Origin: Nitrospira sp. UBA2082
Lineage (GTDB): Bacteria; Nitrospirota; Nitrospiria; Nitrospirales; Nitrospiraceae
Length of the DNA stretch: 33,335 nt
Reading direction: 5' to 3'
Assembly: GCA_002331335.1 (NCBI GenBank)
Contig: DCZO01000018.1
Coordinates: 143,750 to 177,084 of the forward strand
Each line of letters opens with the position of its first letter. Position 1 is the stretch's first letter. Positions 16,900 to 24,694 of this stretch are shown one piece after another. A model generated the notes under the pieces. It saw nothing but the letters and a program-made list of their open reading frames with translations, ran no database searches and was not told where the DNA came from. The position numbers and the translations under genes are program-made.

Positions 16900-17946
16900 G
16901 TGAACCGCCAAACATTGACCGCCACATGTGCCCCTCCCCTTTGCATGTTCGGCTTATGCTTCAGCATTTTTGTACAGCCTGCGGAAGCATTTAAGATAAC
17001 GGAGCCGGTGGAGGGAGCCACGCTGGCGTCCGGAGTAACCATGACTGCCCGCGTGGATCTTGGAAAGGACAGCGGCATCGTCACCGTTCGCTACTATTGG
17101 TACGGCGAACAGGACGAAGCGCTGGTCGAGCAGGATGACTCCACTGCCACCGGCTCCATCGTCGCACCGGTCGTGTTGACCGGACAGGCCCAACACACTC
17201 CGCCGTTTGGTGGCCCCTTACTCGTGCCAAAGGACGGTATCGGGCCGATGCGGTTGCTGGCCGTCGCGGAAATCTCGCGCGGCCGCCTGGGAAGCCGCTC
17301 CGTCTTCGACGAGGTGGTGGTTCAGGTGGCACCCAAGGCCGCCCTCACTGCCATCGACTTTGAAACGGAGAAGCCATTGCAACTCGGCCGTACCGGACAA
17401 TCGTCCGCCTTCGGCCATGTGGATTCGCTGGGCAAGATCTTCGAGTTGCCCGTCGTCGGCGACTTTGCCGACGGGGTCACCCGGCGCATCAGCACACCGG
17501 AAACAGGAACGAGCTATGCCTCTTCGAATCCAAAAGTCATCACAGTCTTGTCCGGGGGCCTCCTCCAAATCATCGGTAATGGCAAAACCGTCCTGACCGT
17601 CACCAACCGCGGCACGCAGGCTCAGCTCGACGTGGACGTGAGCGTGAACGATGACCCGAACGAGCCGCCTATTGCGGATGCCGGAGCAGACAGGACCGTG
17701 AAAGCCGGGTCGAAAGTGAAGCTCAGCGGACTCAAGAGCCGAGATCCCGAAGGCGAGGCACTCTATTATAGTTGGAGCCAGATCCGCGGCAGCAAAGTCT
17801 CCCTCCTCGACGCCAATAACACCGAGGCGTCGTTCTTGGCTCCTCACGTTTCCGAACCGAGAACCTACCGATTCAAATTGCGCGTGACGGACAAAAAAGG
17901 CGCGGATTCCTTGCCCGTGTTTGTGAACGTGACGGTGGAGCCGTAA
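16900..17946 (+). CDS. Secreted protein with Big2-like and PKD/K319-like domains
   Basis: 348 residues with the GTG start at 16900, 2 bases after the kimA stop, so translation is probably coupled; ATG at 16945 is an alternative with a shorter signal peptide. A signal sequence ends near PAEA (residue 30). Then come an Ig-like stretch (about 30-145), a bacterial Ig-like segment of Big2 type (about 165-245: YASSNPKVITV, GNGKTVLTVTN), and a PKD/K319-like beta domain (about 253-348: PIADAGADRTVKAGS, LKSRDPEGEALYYSWSQ). Such proteins are exported and act in adhesion or cell-surface structure. There is no membrane anchor or LPXTG-like tail. Its role beside a potassium transporter is unclear. Confidence 0.75.
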   Translation: MNRQTLTATCAPPLCMFGLCFSIFVQPAEAFKITEPVEGATLASGVTMTARVDLGKDSGIVTVRYYWYGEQDEALVEQDDSTATGSIVAPVVLTGQAQHTPPFGGPLLVPKDGIGPMRLLAVAEISRGRLGSRSVFDEVVVQVAPKAALTAIDFETEKPLQLGRTGQSSAFGHVDSLGKIFELPVVGDFADGVTRRISTPETGTSYASSNPKVITVLSGGLLQIIGNGKTVLTVTNRGTQAQLDVDVSVNDDPNEPPIADAGADRTVKAGSKVKLSGLKSRDPEGEALYYSWSQIRGSKVSLLDANNTEASFLAPHVSEPRTYRFKLRVTDKKGADSLPVFVNVTVEP

Positions 17947-18040
17947 ATCCGTGAAACGTGTCCAACCAAAAAAGAATCGTCTCCTGATGCAACCAAATGA
18001 TTACAATTTCTTAGTAGCCGCCCTAAAACTCTCTTAATTC

Positions 18041-19432
18041 TTACGACGACAGAATGCTGGGCAAAGCAGAATCAATATCTGCACTAGACAAAAGGCCAAT
18101 CAATAAAGATTGGTCCAGAGCACATCGATCAAGAAGAACTTGCATCTTGTTTTTGTCTCTCTCCCCCCTCCAGTGCAAGATAAAGAGCCTCAAAATAGCT
18201 TGTCGGACATAGTCACCGAGACGTGCGAGGTCTTCGCTGGTCAACTTCTTCTTTGCAGTTGACGAGAATGGATTTTCTCCGGCATGGACAAGTCCACTAC
18301 GTGCATCATAAATTCTCATGAGAAACTCCCTTATTGATATTCTCTCATCAGCAGTCGTACCAAGTAAAAGCGCCGCGCGCTGTGCAATTCTAAAACGCAT
18401 CTCACCTTCTCTCCCCGGGGAGAATAGAACCTCAAGCGCGATTACCAAATCAATCAGCTTTTCTTCTGGCTTAGTACGAGCGTTATGGCCTTCAAAATAG
18501 TTCCCCGCAAAAGACGTAGCTTGTCTCAGACTGCCTGAAACGTTCTCGATCAACGGCTTCAGTTTCTGGTAAGCCAGACCGTAGGATTCGAGCCTCGACA
18601 GATCAGCGTTGGCTAGGAGATAGTAAGTGCTTTGCATGTCTTTTCGCGGAATTCCCCAGATCCGAATCCCAAATCTTCTTATTTCGTTTACCCACACAGG
18701 CATGTAATAAATGCCTCCGTAATCCATATCAACGATCCCGTACTTGAAATACCTCAATAATTGCACGATTGTGTGAGTAACCTGCCAACACTTCTGAAAC
18801 ATCAAATTGTCTTCGAGAGTCTCTCTATCAACAAGCTTGGTGAAACAAGTTCCCGTTCGCGGGTCGTGCAATGCACTTGTGAATGTTGTCTCCCCAATCA
18901 GCCTCGGCAAATCAGTTTCACTAAGACGAACAACTTCTGCGCCAAACATGGGAAGAGACAATGGTACCGTCTCAGTCTCCAAATTATAAATGTGGATATA
19001 GATCTCCCGTTGATATTCAGTCGCGAACATTATGTCCAGCATTCGCCCTGCCGCAATCTCAAAAGCCCCTTCGTAAGTGGATAGGCCTGTGGCTTCGATC
19101 GCAGCAGGACTCAGAACTTCAACAGCCCTGGCAAGCCCCCAAGACGTTTGGCAACACGCCGCAAGATGAGAATCAGCGGTAAGCAGCTCGTCTAGAATTC
19201 GTCGGACATTCTTTGTTTTGAAGGACGAATTGCTGCTCAAAAAATACGCTCGTAAGGAAACTTGCAGACTATCAAGATCCTCGGGCCTTGCATTCTCGAG
19301 ATATACCGCGAAAGCCAAGCCCCTTATTACGCCGGGCTGGAAATGTTGACTGAGCTCACGTTCAATTGCGTAATGAGCCTCTATCAGCTTTTGAATTGTT
19401 TGACGTGTAGTTGGATGTGGGGAAGGAGGCAT
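18041..19432 (-). CDS. HEPN-domain protein of the ApeA type, possible defence nuclease
   Basis: 463 residues. The C-terminal third (about 325-425) has the features of an Apea-like HEPN domain: LIDLVIALEVLFSP, FRIAQRAALLLG, then the Rx4H ribonuclease motif in RSGLVH (R378 and H383). HEPN proteins with this motif cut RNA in abortive-infection and toxin systems. The N-terminal two thirds are not recognised and may be the sensor. The DNA is visibly AT-richer than its neighbours, suggesting transfer. ATG at 19432 is chosen because GGACGGAAG lies 7 bases upstream; ATG at 19450 is possible, but TTG at 19468 falls at the promoter. It is transcribed divergently from the Doc pair. A defence role is inferred. 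Confidence 0.7.
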   Translation of the reverse strand: MPPSPHPTTRQTIQKLIEAHYAIERELSQHFQPGVIRGLAFAVYLENARPEDLDSLQVSLRAYFLSSNSSFKTKNVRRILDELLTADSHLAACCQTSWGLARAVEVLSPAAIEATGLSTYEGAFEIAAGRMLDIMFATEYQREIYIHIYNLETETVPLSLPMFGAEVVRLSETDLPRLIGETTFTSALHDPRTGTCFTKLVDRETLEDNLMFQKCWQVTHTIVQLLRYFKYGIVDMDYGGIYYMPVWVNEIRRFGIRIWGIPRKDMQSTYYLLANADLSRLESYGLAYQKLKPLIENVSGSLRQATSFAGNYFEGHNARTKPEEKLIDLVIALEVLFSPGREGEMRFRIAQRAALLLGTTADERISIREFLMRIYDARSGLVHAGENPFSSTAKKKLTSEDLARLGDYVRQAILRLFILHWRGERDKNKMQVLLDRCALDQSLLIGLLSSADIDSALPSILSS

Positions 19433-19468
19433 TGGGGCACTTCCGTCCATCACTGATAATTGCCACAA

Positions 19469-19497
19469 AGTATCTCAATCGAGCACCGGAAGGTCAA
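19469..19497 (-). promoter_or_regulatory. Sigma70 promoter for the HEPN gene
   Basis: On the minus strand TTGACC (19497-19492) and GATACT (19474-19469) are separated by exactly 17 bases. The start of transcription near 19462 leaves a leader of about 30 bases before the chosen ATG, which rules out the upstream TTG at 19468. Confidence 0.6.
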
Positions 19498-19600
19498 TCG
19501 TCACCTAGCAACATATTCAGATCTTCCTCAACTGCATCGGCCTATAGGGTGAGCAGGGGTGGCTGACTCTTCAACATGGCATCCGGTTGGCTTCAAGCAT

Positions 19601-19629
19601 TTGCCCTCAAAAGTCCTTTCGCCTATACT
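19601..19629 (+). promoter_or_regulatory. Sigma70 promoter for the Doc toxin-antitoxin pair
   Basis: TTGCCC (19601-19606) and TATACT (19624-19629) are separated by 17 bases. Transcription would begin near 19636; GGAGG at 19659-19663 precedes the antitoxin ATG by 8 bases. Confidence 0.6.
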
Positions 19630-19671
19630 GACACCATTGCGATCCCAGCACTCTAGACGGAGGCGCTGATC

Positions 19672-19869
19672 ATGGCAACGCTCACGATTTCTCTCTCGGA
19701 TGAGGAACTTCAACGATTGGAAGCGCTGGGTAAGCGCGAAGGCCTGACGGTTGAACAGATGGTGCGCCTTGGCATCAACGACTTCATCGGCCAGCCCGAT
19801 GACGCATTCCGGGCCGCTGCCAAGCGCGTGATGGACAAAAACGCCGATCTCTACCGTCGTCTCTCGTGA
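19672..19869 (+). CDS. Antitoxin of a Doc-type toxin-antitoxin pair
   Basis: 65-residue partner of the following Doc toxin. The N-terminal part (LTISLSDEELQRLEALGKREGL) resembles a ribbon-helix-helix style DNA-binding region, which would make it an autorepressor. The C-terminal tail (RVMDKNADLYRRLS) would be the toxin-binding segment, as in Phd-like antitoxins. Its TGA overlaps the GTG of the toxin gene by 4 bases (GTGA), the usual coupling that keeps antitoxin in excess. It has a strong ribosome binding site (GGAGG) and a good promoter. Confidence 0.8.
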   Translation: MATLTISLSDEELQRLEALGKREGLTVEQMVRLGINDFIGQPDDAFRAAAKRVMDKNADLYRRLS

Positions 19870-20258
19870 TCCGCTATCTCTCTCTTGCCGAGACTCTTGA
19901 ACTCCACAGATCTGTACTTGAGCGGTGGGGTGGCGCCAGCGGCATCCGTGATCTTGGCGCGTTGGAATCCGCTCTTGCACAACCACGTCAAAGCTTTGGA
20001 GGGCAGGACCTCTACCCCGGCCTTACGAGTAAGGCGGCAGCCCTGTGCTTCTCACTGGTCCTCAACCACCCCTTTGTCGATGGGAATAAAAGAATCGGAC
20101 ATGCCGCGATGGAAACATTACTTATCATGAACGGCTCTGAACTTCGCGCGCCCGTTGATGATCAGGAGCGCATCATGCTCGATCTGGCAGCCGGTAATCT
20201 GTCTCGCGAGGACTTTGTGGAGTGGGTGACTCAGCACACCATCTCGATTACAAAATAG
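19866..20258 (+). CDS. doc: Death-on-curing (Doc/Fic family) toxin
   Basis: 130 residues. The Fic-fold motif reads HPFVDGNKR at residues 68-76 (H68, F70, D72, G73, N74, K75, R76), followed by IGHAAMETLL. Doc of phage P1 has this shortened Fic motif and phosphorylates elongation factor EF-Tu, stopping translation. The protein has the expected length, and all motif residues are intact, so the toxin is probably active. It starts with GTG inside the antitoxin stop. The gene converges with the HExxH gene, whose stop is 22 bases away. The pair may stabilise this islet or act in phage defence; the sequence cannot distinguish these. Confidence 0.88.
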   Translation: MIRYLSLAETLELHRSVLERWGGASGIRDLGALESALAQPRQSFGGQDLYPGLTSKAAALCFSLVLNHPFVDGNKRIGHAAMETLLIMNGSELRAPVDDQERIMLDLAAGNLSREDFVEWVTQHTISITK

Positions 20259-20279
20259 TCCTTTTCCCGCCAACCAACC

Positions 20280-21842
20280 TTATACCTCGCTCAACCGCAT
20301 CGGGCCGTAGGTCATGCGGGCTTGTTTTAATCTGTCGATATGCCGCCTAAGGTCTGGGCCAAACTTCGAACGGTGCACCTCTGGCCTGAACCGATCGATG
20401 TCGCGTTCAACCTTGTCGATCGCTTCCTTCAACTCGCACACCAATCGGCGCCCTGAAGCAGTCAGCCAACCGAGGTGACGATCGGCATAGTGCAGATCTT
20501 GCAACGAGTACCGGACTGATTCGACTTCTTCCAAACAACGGAATCGTGCCCGTAGCAAATCTCGCCGGCTGAGTCCTGCTCCCTTCCATCTCACCACTCC
20601 CCCTCGCCCAGACGCCCACGCCGACAATCGCTCGAACAGCATGGCGCCCATGGTAAACGTGAACGTCGCGTGAAGAATGCCACGGAGCGGCCGAAGGCTT
20701 CGCCGCCACGGCGAGTAAAAGATCTGCTGGTTATGGTCGCCGTGGTACAAGACGTATTTGCGCAGCAACAAATTCAAATGGTGGTGGCTATTTTCATGGA
20801 TCAGATCGTCGATCAGATCGAGATTGTCCCGATCGAAGCAATTGATGAAGGACAATCCTGGACGATGCCGGTAGCTGAAACTCACGACGCCCTTCGCCTT
20901 GAGCGGAACGATCCGGGATGTCAGTAGTGCCAGGACTGCTTCGCCTTTGGGCCAGGCAGCCGCAATGGTGCGCCAGGCCTGACCGATACGGGCGACCTGT
21001 TTCCGGTCTGAGCGAATGACCGTTTTTGGTTCTCGATCCTTACCATACACGAGCGTCGGACCGACCGTGACTGGGCCTCGCTCCGTCTCCAGCGCTACGG
21101 CCTCCTTCCAAACCTTCCAGCACCATTCCCCTCTTTCCCCACCGGTCCAGAGAGGAACCGTGTCTCGGCCGATCTTCAGCCAAACCCCATCCGTCTCCAC
21201 GAGAAACGTCGCGCAGCCGGATAATGTTTTGATGGCGCGACGAACGTCGTGAGGCACTTCGAGCCACTGATCCGCAGTGCCGATCGAGATTGCACCCGCG
21301 ACTTGGGCCCGCTCGTAATCGGCATTGAGCGTACCCGGGACCTCCCATCGTGGCCATCCGCTTTGCCTGCGCCATTTCACAGCAAGGGATGGATCAACGC
21401 ACAGTGCCTCTTGGGTGACTTCGCGCGCCAGCCGTTCACAGAGATGCGTCAGCCGTTTCTCGAATCCCGCCACCGACGGCCGCCCGGCGGGAAACAGATC
21501 GTTCGCATAACCGTGTTCAAAAAACTTCTCCCGGCATTCGGCAAACAGTTGCTCTGTAAACTCGCGCCGATGCGGTTCTCGCTCCCACTGTTGGAGAATA
21601 TCTAAGAAATAGACCAGATCATTGAGTGTCTCGATCCATCCGACCCCCTTCCAGTCCGAATAGGCCTCAACCTTCAGTGATCGGCTGAGCATCTCGAACA
21701 ACCCTCTGGGCAATCCGAGTCGAGAAGACAGAGCCGCATAATTGTCCTGCAACTCCTCGCAAAGATCCTGCAACAACCGCCGCATGGAGAGACGGAACTC
21801 GTTGGTCAGACGCGTGAGAAGGTGTGAATCTAGCAGCGGCAT
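20280..21842 (-). CDS. HExxH-motif protein, putative 2-oxoglutarate-dependent peptide beta-hydroxylase
   Basis: 520 residues. The core motif is HENSH at 349-353 (followed by HH), then the family signature YSPWR (376-380), RPLRG and a histidine at H391 in GILHATFTF. This arrangement matches the HEXXH-motif family (TIGR04267) reported as aKG-HExxH enzymes that hydroxylate peptides using Fe and 2-oxoglutarate; it is not a classical zinc protease architecture. The N-terminal 330 residues are not recognised and could bind the substrate. No short precursor-peptide gene is visible next to it, so the substrate is unknown. No strong ribosome binding site precedes the ATG; M22 is an alternative start. 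It lies in the accessory islet with the HEPN and Doc genes. Confidence 0.65.
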   Translation of the reverse strand: MPLLDSHLLTRLTNEFRLSMRRLLQDLCEELQDNYAALSSRLGLPRGLFEMLSRSLKVEAYSDWKGVGWIETLNDLVYFLDILQQWEREPHRREFTEQLFAECREKFFEHGYANDLFPAGRPSVAGFEKRLTHLCERLAREVTQEALCVDPSLAVKWRRQSGWPRWEVPGTLNADYERAQVAGAISIGTADQWLEVPHDVRRAIKTLSGCATFLVETDGVWLKIGRDTVPLWTGGERGEWCWKVWKEAVALETERGPVTVGPTLVYGKDREPKTVIRSDRKQVARIGQAWRTIAAAWPKGEAVLALLTSRIVPLKAKGVVSFSYRHRPGLSFINCFDRDNLDLIDDLIHENSHHHLNLLLRKYVLYHGDHNQQIFYSPWRRSLRPLRGILHATFTFTMGAMLFERLSAWASGRGGVVRWKGAGLSRRDLLRARFRCLEEVESVRYSLQDLHYADRHLGWLTASGRRLVCELKEAIDKVERDIDRFRPEVHRSKFGPDLRRHIDRLKQARMTYGPMRLSEV

Positions 21843-21992
21843 CAGAGTGGCTCAAACAGACGACGACGGCGGGGGGGACTGTACCCCAGCACGGACAAGG
21901 GTGCAAGGAGAGAACCGTGATAGATATGGGGAAGAACAAGAACCGACTCAGCCGAACGCCCGACTCGTGCCGGAGTTGAAAGGCGAAATCAA

Positions 21993-22217
21993 TTACGCGG
22001 CCTTGGCGTGCCGCTGCAGGAGGGGCACTCGAACCTCAGGCTCCAAGTGTCGCCGCACGGATGATCCTTGGCCCATACGGTTACGATCGATGACAGGATC
22101 GACAATGTTGCCGCAGGAGACGCAGCGCAAGCCACGCATCCACATCGGCAGATAACTTTCTCGGATGTCCAGCAAATCGTCACCGACCATGAGACCGTGG
22201 CATCTAGGGCAGTTCAT
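21993..22217 (-). CDS. Small zinc-ribbon protein
   Basis: 74 residues. Two CxxC knuckles, CPRC at 3-6 and CVSC at 32-35, with the spacing of a zinc ribbon, then NIVDPVIDRNR and a basic tail. AGGGAGG lies 6 bases before the ATG, which fixes the start. I associate short proteins of this type (beginning MNCPRCHGLM) with Nitrospira genomes; no function is established. It is transcribed divergently from rqcH and lies upstream of the HExxH gene on the same strand, separated by about 150 bases in which I see no feature. Confidence 0.75.
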   Translation of the reverse strand: MNCPRCHGLMVGDDLLDIRESYLPMWMRGLRCVSCGNIVDPVIDRNRMGQGSSVRRHLEPEVRVPLLQRHAKAA

Positions 22218-22430
22218 GGAGCCCTCCCTATGACAGGTGTCAATCTGCGACCCACTCTAGGTCATCTGCTTAACTAGGGAAGCAATGGGGATGCCAGAAC
22301 CTCCCCTTCTTCCCTTGCGTGATTTCGCGGCGAATCGTAGAGTTGTCTCCTGAGGTTCCGGCGCAGCGACAAAAAATGTGACCGGAATGGCCCCATGGGA
22401 CCAAAATGGGGCTACAAAACTTTCTAGGGA

Positions 22431-22436
22431 TACAAT
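22431..22436 (+). promoter_or_regulatory. Possible -10 box for a leaderless rqcH transcript
   Basis: TACAAT (within GGGATACAAT) ends 8 bases before the ATG at 22445, so the transcript would begin about 1-3 bases before the start codon. No Shine-Dalgarno sequence and no clear -35 box are present; a 7-pair hairpin (GCCCCAT/ATGGGGC) lies just upstream. Confidence 0.25.
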
Positions 22437-22444
22437 CGTAGCCC

Positions 22445-23893
22445 ATGGCATTGAACAGAGCGGAACTTGAACGGGTCCTGGCCGAAATCACCCCGTTGCT
22501 CCACGGCGGTTGGATTCAGAAAATTCAGCAACCCACCGCTGACACGCTCATTTTCGATATCCGCACACCGGGACGGACTCATCGGCTGCTGATATCAGCG
22601 CGGCCGGAAACATCCCGGCTGCACCTGACCGGCCAACACCCTCCCAATCCGCCGACGCCTCCGGCTTTTTGCCAGTTTTTGAGGGCTCACTTTCAAGGAG
22701 CAAAGATCGACGCGATTCGCCAAGTGCCGAACGACCGGATCGTTGAGATTTCCTTCACAGGCAAGGACGGGACACAGGCACTCGTGTGCGAGTTGACCGG
22801 GAAGAAAGCGAACATCCTGATCCTGAATGCGGAACGACATGTGATTCGGGAACTGGCTCAGCAACGCGACCGTATCGGACAGCCCTATGCTGCTCCGCCA
22901 CATCGCGAACAAGTCCCGCAAGAGACCCAGCCGATCCGCTTTACCGGCTCCAGCGGCACTCAGGCGTCGATATCAGCCGATATCGACGCCTATTACAGGG
23001 ACAAAGAATCGATCCTGGCGATCGACCATGCCAAAGAGGCGCGGCGACAAGCCCTGAAACGTACCATCAAGAAAGCACAGCGGAGAATTGCAGCTTGGCA
23101 GGAAGATTTGTCAAAAGCCACGACGTATCACGGCTATGCCCGCTATGGTGAATTGATCAAGGCCAACCTGAGTACGATCGCGAAAGGAACCGAGCAGATC
23201 ACAGTCATCGATTATTTCGACGAGACGCTCCCTGAGGTCACGATCCCGCTCGATAGCGCGAAATCCCCCCAGGGGAACATGGATGATTATTTTCGAAAAC
23301 ATCGCAAGTATCTGACAGCCGACAGAGAATTGACCCCGCGCATCGCACAGGCAGAACACGAACTGCGCCGGCTCCGGGAAGAACTCTTGGCCATTGAGCA
23401 CGGAACCTGGACTCCGCCGGCAGCACCGCCCGCCCTCCCCCGTACGACCATCCAGACTGCAGCGCTCAAGCGGAAGCCATCCGGCGACACCCAACGGCAC
23501 GGCCCGTTCCGGCGGTTCGTATCGACCGACGGATTCCCGATCTTTGTCGGACGCAACGCTCAAGAAAATGATGAGCTGACATTCGGCTTAGCCAAAAGCG
23601 ACGACCTCTGGCTCCATGCCCGGGGCACACCCGGTTCGCATGTCGTCGTGCGGCTGGGGAAAGGGGCCGAGCCGCCGGTCGAAACCCTGCGCGACGCCGC
23701 TACGCTGGCATTGCTGTACAGTGACTTAAAGAAAAGCGGCAAAGGCGAAGTCATCTATACGCGCCGCAAGTGGGTCAAGAAAGCCAAGGGTCAGGCACCC
23801 GGTGCTGTGCTCGTCACTCAAGAGAAGTCTCTGCATATCTCACTGGATAAGACCAGACTGGAATCGCTCAAGGCTCGATCTACCCAAGACTAG
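22445..23893 (+). CDS. rqcH: RqcH homologue (NFACT family, ribosome quality control)
   Basis: Binds the obstructed large ribosomal subunit with tRNA-Ala and adds a C-terminal alanine tail that targets stalled peptides for degradation. 482 residues, shorter than Bacillus RqcH (about 570). The NFACT-N domain (1-180) contains D97 and R98, the pair needed for alanine tailing, at the same residue numbers as in Bacillus. Residues 200-400 contain a charged helical region (coiled coil, LRRLREELLAIEHG), and NFACT-R follows (about 370-475: DGFPIFVGRNAQENDEL, DLWLHARGTPGSHV). The N-terminal start agrees with family members. It stands as a single gene, possibly leaderless. Confidence 0.88.
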   Translation: MALNRAELERVLAEITPLLHGGWIQKIQQPTADTLIFDIRTPGRTHRLLISARPETSRLHLTGQHPPNPPTPPAFCQFLRAHFQGAKIDAIRQVPNDRIVEISFTGKDGTQALVCELTGKKANILILNAERHVIRELAQQRDRIGQPYAAPPHREQVPQETQPIRFTGSSGTQASISADIDAYYRDKESILAIDHAKEARRQALKRTIKKAQRRIAAWQEDLSKATTYHGYARYGELIKANLSTIAKGTEQITVIDYFDETLPEVTIPLDSAKSPQGNMDDYFRKHRKYLTADRELTPRIAQAEHELRRLREELLAIEHGTWTPPAAPPALPRTTIQTAALKRKPSGDTQRHGPFRRFVSTDGFPIFVGRNAQENDELTFGLAKSDDLWLHARGTPGSHVVVRLGKGAEPPVETLRDAATLALLYSDLKKSGKGEVIYTRRKWVKKAKGQAPGAVLVTQEKSLHISLDKTRLESLKARSTQD

Positions 23894-23930
23894 CTCGCTG
23901 AATCTCCAGCTCCCTTTTCTCATCATTGCT

Positions 23931-24083
23931 GCCCATTTGGATATGCGAGATACGTAGCGGACAGTCTTATCTGCCGAAACCCAGCCGGTCCTCACCGAAC
24001 GGACTCGCCTCACCGAGATGGTCAGCCTGTTTAAAGCGCTGGGGGGAGGATGGACCCCCTCCGGGCCTGTACCCGCTTCTTGA
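23931..24083 (+). pseudogene. Remnant of the C-terminal end of an efflux outer-membrane factor gene
   Basis: One plus-strand frame reads AHLDMRDT, a TAG at 23955, RTVLSAETQ, then RLTEMVSLFKALGGGW and a TGA at 24081. The outer-membrane factors of RND efflux systems (OprM/NodT family) end in the order YLDVLDAQRTLLSAE ... LVxLYKALGGGW, so both family landmarks are present with an in-frame stop where Gln is expected. The middle is shortened and the rest of the gene is absent. No RND pump gene is nearby. The receiver gene begins 73 bases later. Confidence 0.6.
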
Positions 24084-24156
24084 GCGGATGCAGAAAGGAA
24101 GCTTTTGCTCGCCTTGGAACCCTGTACGGCACTATGATGTCGCGAGAGGGTACTCT

Positions 24157-24663
24157 ATGTCAGGAGCCCAGAACATCCCACATACAACTGCTTCGGCGAC
24201 GATTCTCGTTGTCGATGACGAGCCATCGATTCTCAAACTGTGCAAAACCTTACTTGAGGGGTCCGGATTCACAGTGCTCCAGGCCGAGGGCAGTTCCGAT
24301 GCACTGAGGATCTGCGCGGAACACAAGGGGCCGATCGATCTTCTGCTCACCGACCTCATCCTGCCTCCGCCCGGTTTTCAAATCGCCTCCAGCTCAAATC
24401 CATTCCCTCATGTACACGGCCTGGAACTAGCCGTCCGAGCAGCTACGATCCGTAAGGGTCTCCATGTCATCCTCATGTCGGGAAATCCGGACAAGGACCT
24501 TGCGAGTCGTGGGATTAAGCGAGGAATGCTGCCTTTTCTGGGAAAACCGTTCGAGCAGGAACGTCTGCTCCACCTGGTTCAGGACGTACTTGCACAACCT
24601 GCTTCCTTGATGGACGTCTCAGGGCAAGCCAAAGCCGCCAACGATGAGGAATGGTTCGGCTGA
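24157..24663 (+). CDS. Single-domain response regulator (receiver) with an insertion
   Basis: 168 residues, receiver domain only. Acidic pair D20-D21 in VVDDEP, phosphoacceptor D66 in LLTDLIL, hydroxyl residue S109 in LMSGN and K130 in LGKPF are all present, so phosphorylation should be possible. Between the phosphoacceptor region and the next helix there are about 12-14 extra residues (PPPGFQIASSSNPFP), which lengthen the loop that usually faces partners. No output domain, and no histidine kinase gene is adjacent. ATG at 24157 is chosen with GAGAGGG upstream; a longer frame begins at 23926 but overlaps the outer-membrane-factor relic. Confidence 0.82.
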   Translation: MSGAQNIPHTTASATILVVDDEPSILKLCKTLLEGSGFTVLQAEGSSDALRICAEHKGPIDLLLTDLILPPPGFQIASSSNPFPHVHGLELAVRAATIRKGLHVILMSGNPDKDLASRGIKRGMLPFLGKPFEQERLLHLVQDVLAQPASLMDVSGQAKAANDEEWFG

Positions 24664-24694
24664 TCTGCCTGCCTTCCTCAGCCGTGCCTTCTGC

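Noticed and set aside
19497..19560. Minus-strand tail reading AVEEDLNMLLGDD, like the end of an antitoxin
   Set aside because: An in-frame stop precedes it within a few codons and nothing upstream supports a gene; too short to call.
20259..22444. Precursor peptide gene for the HExxH enzyme
   Set aside because: The gaps around it contain no short frame with a ribosome binding site other than the zinc-ribbon protein, which does not look like a leader-core peptide.
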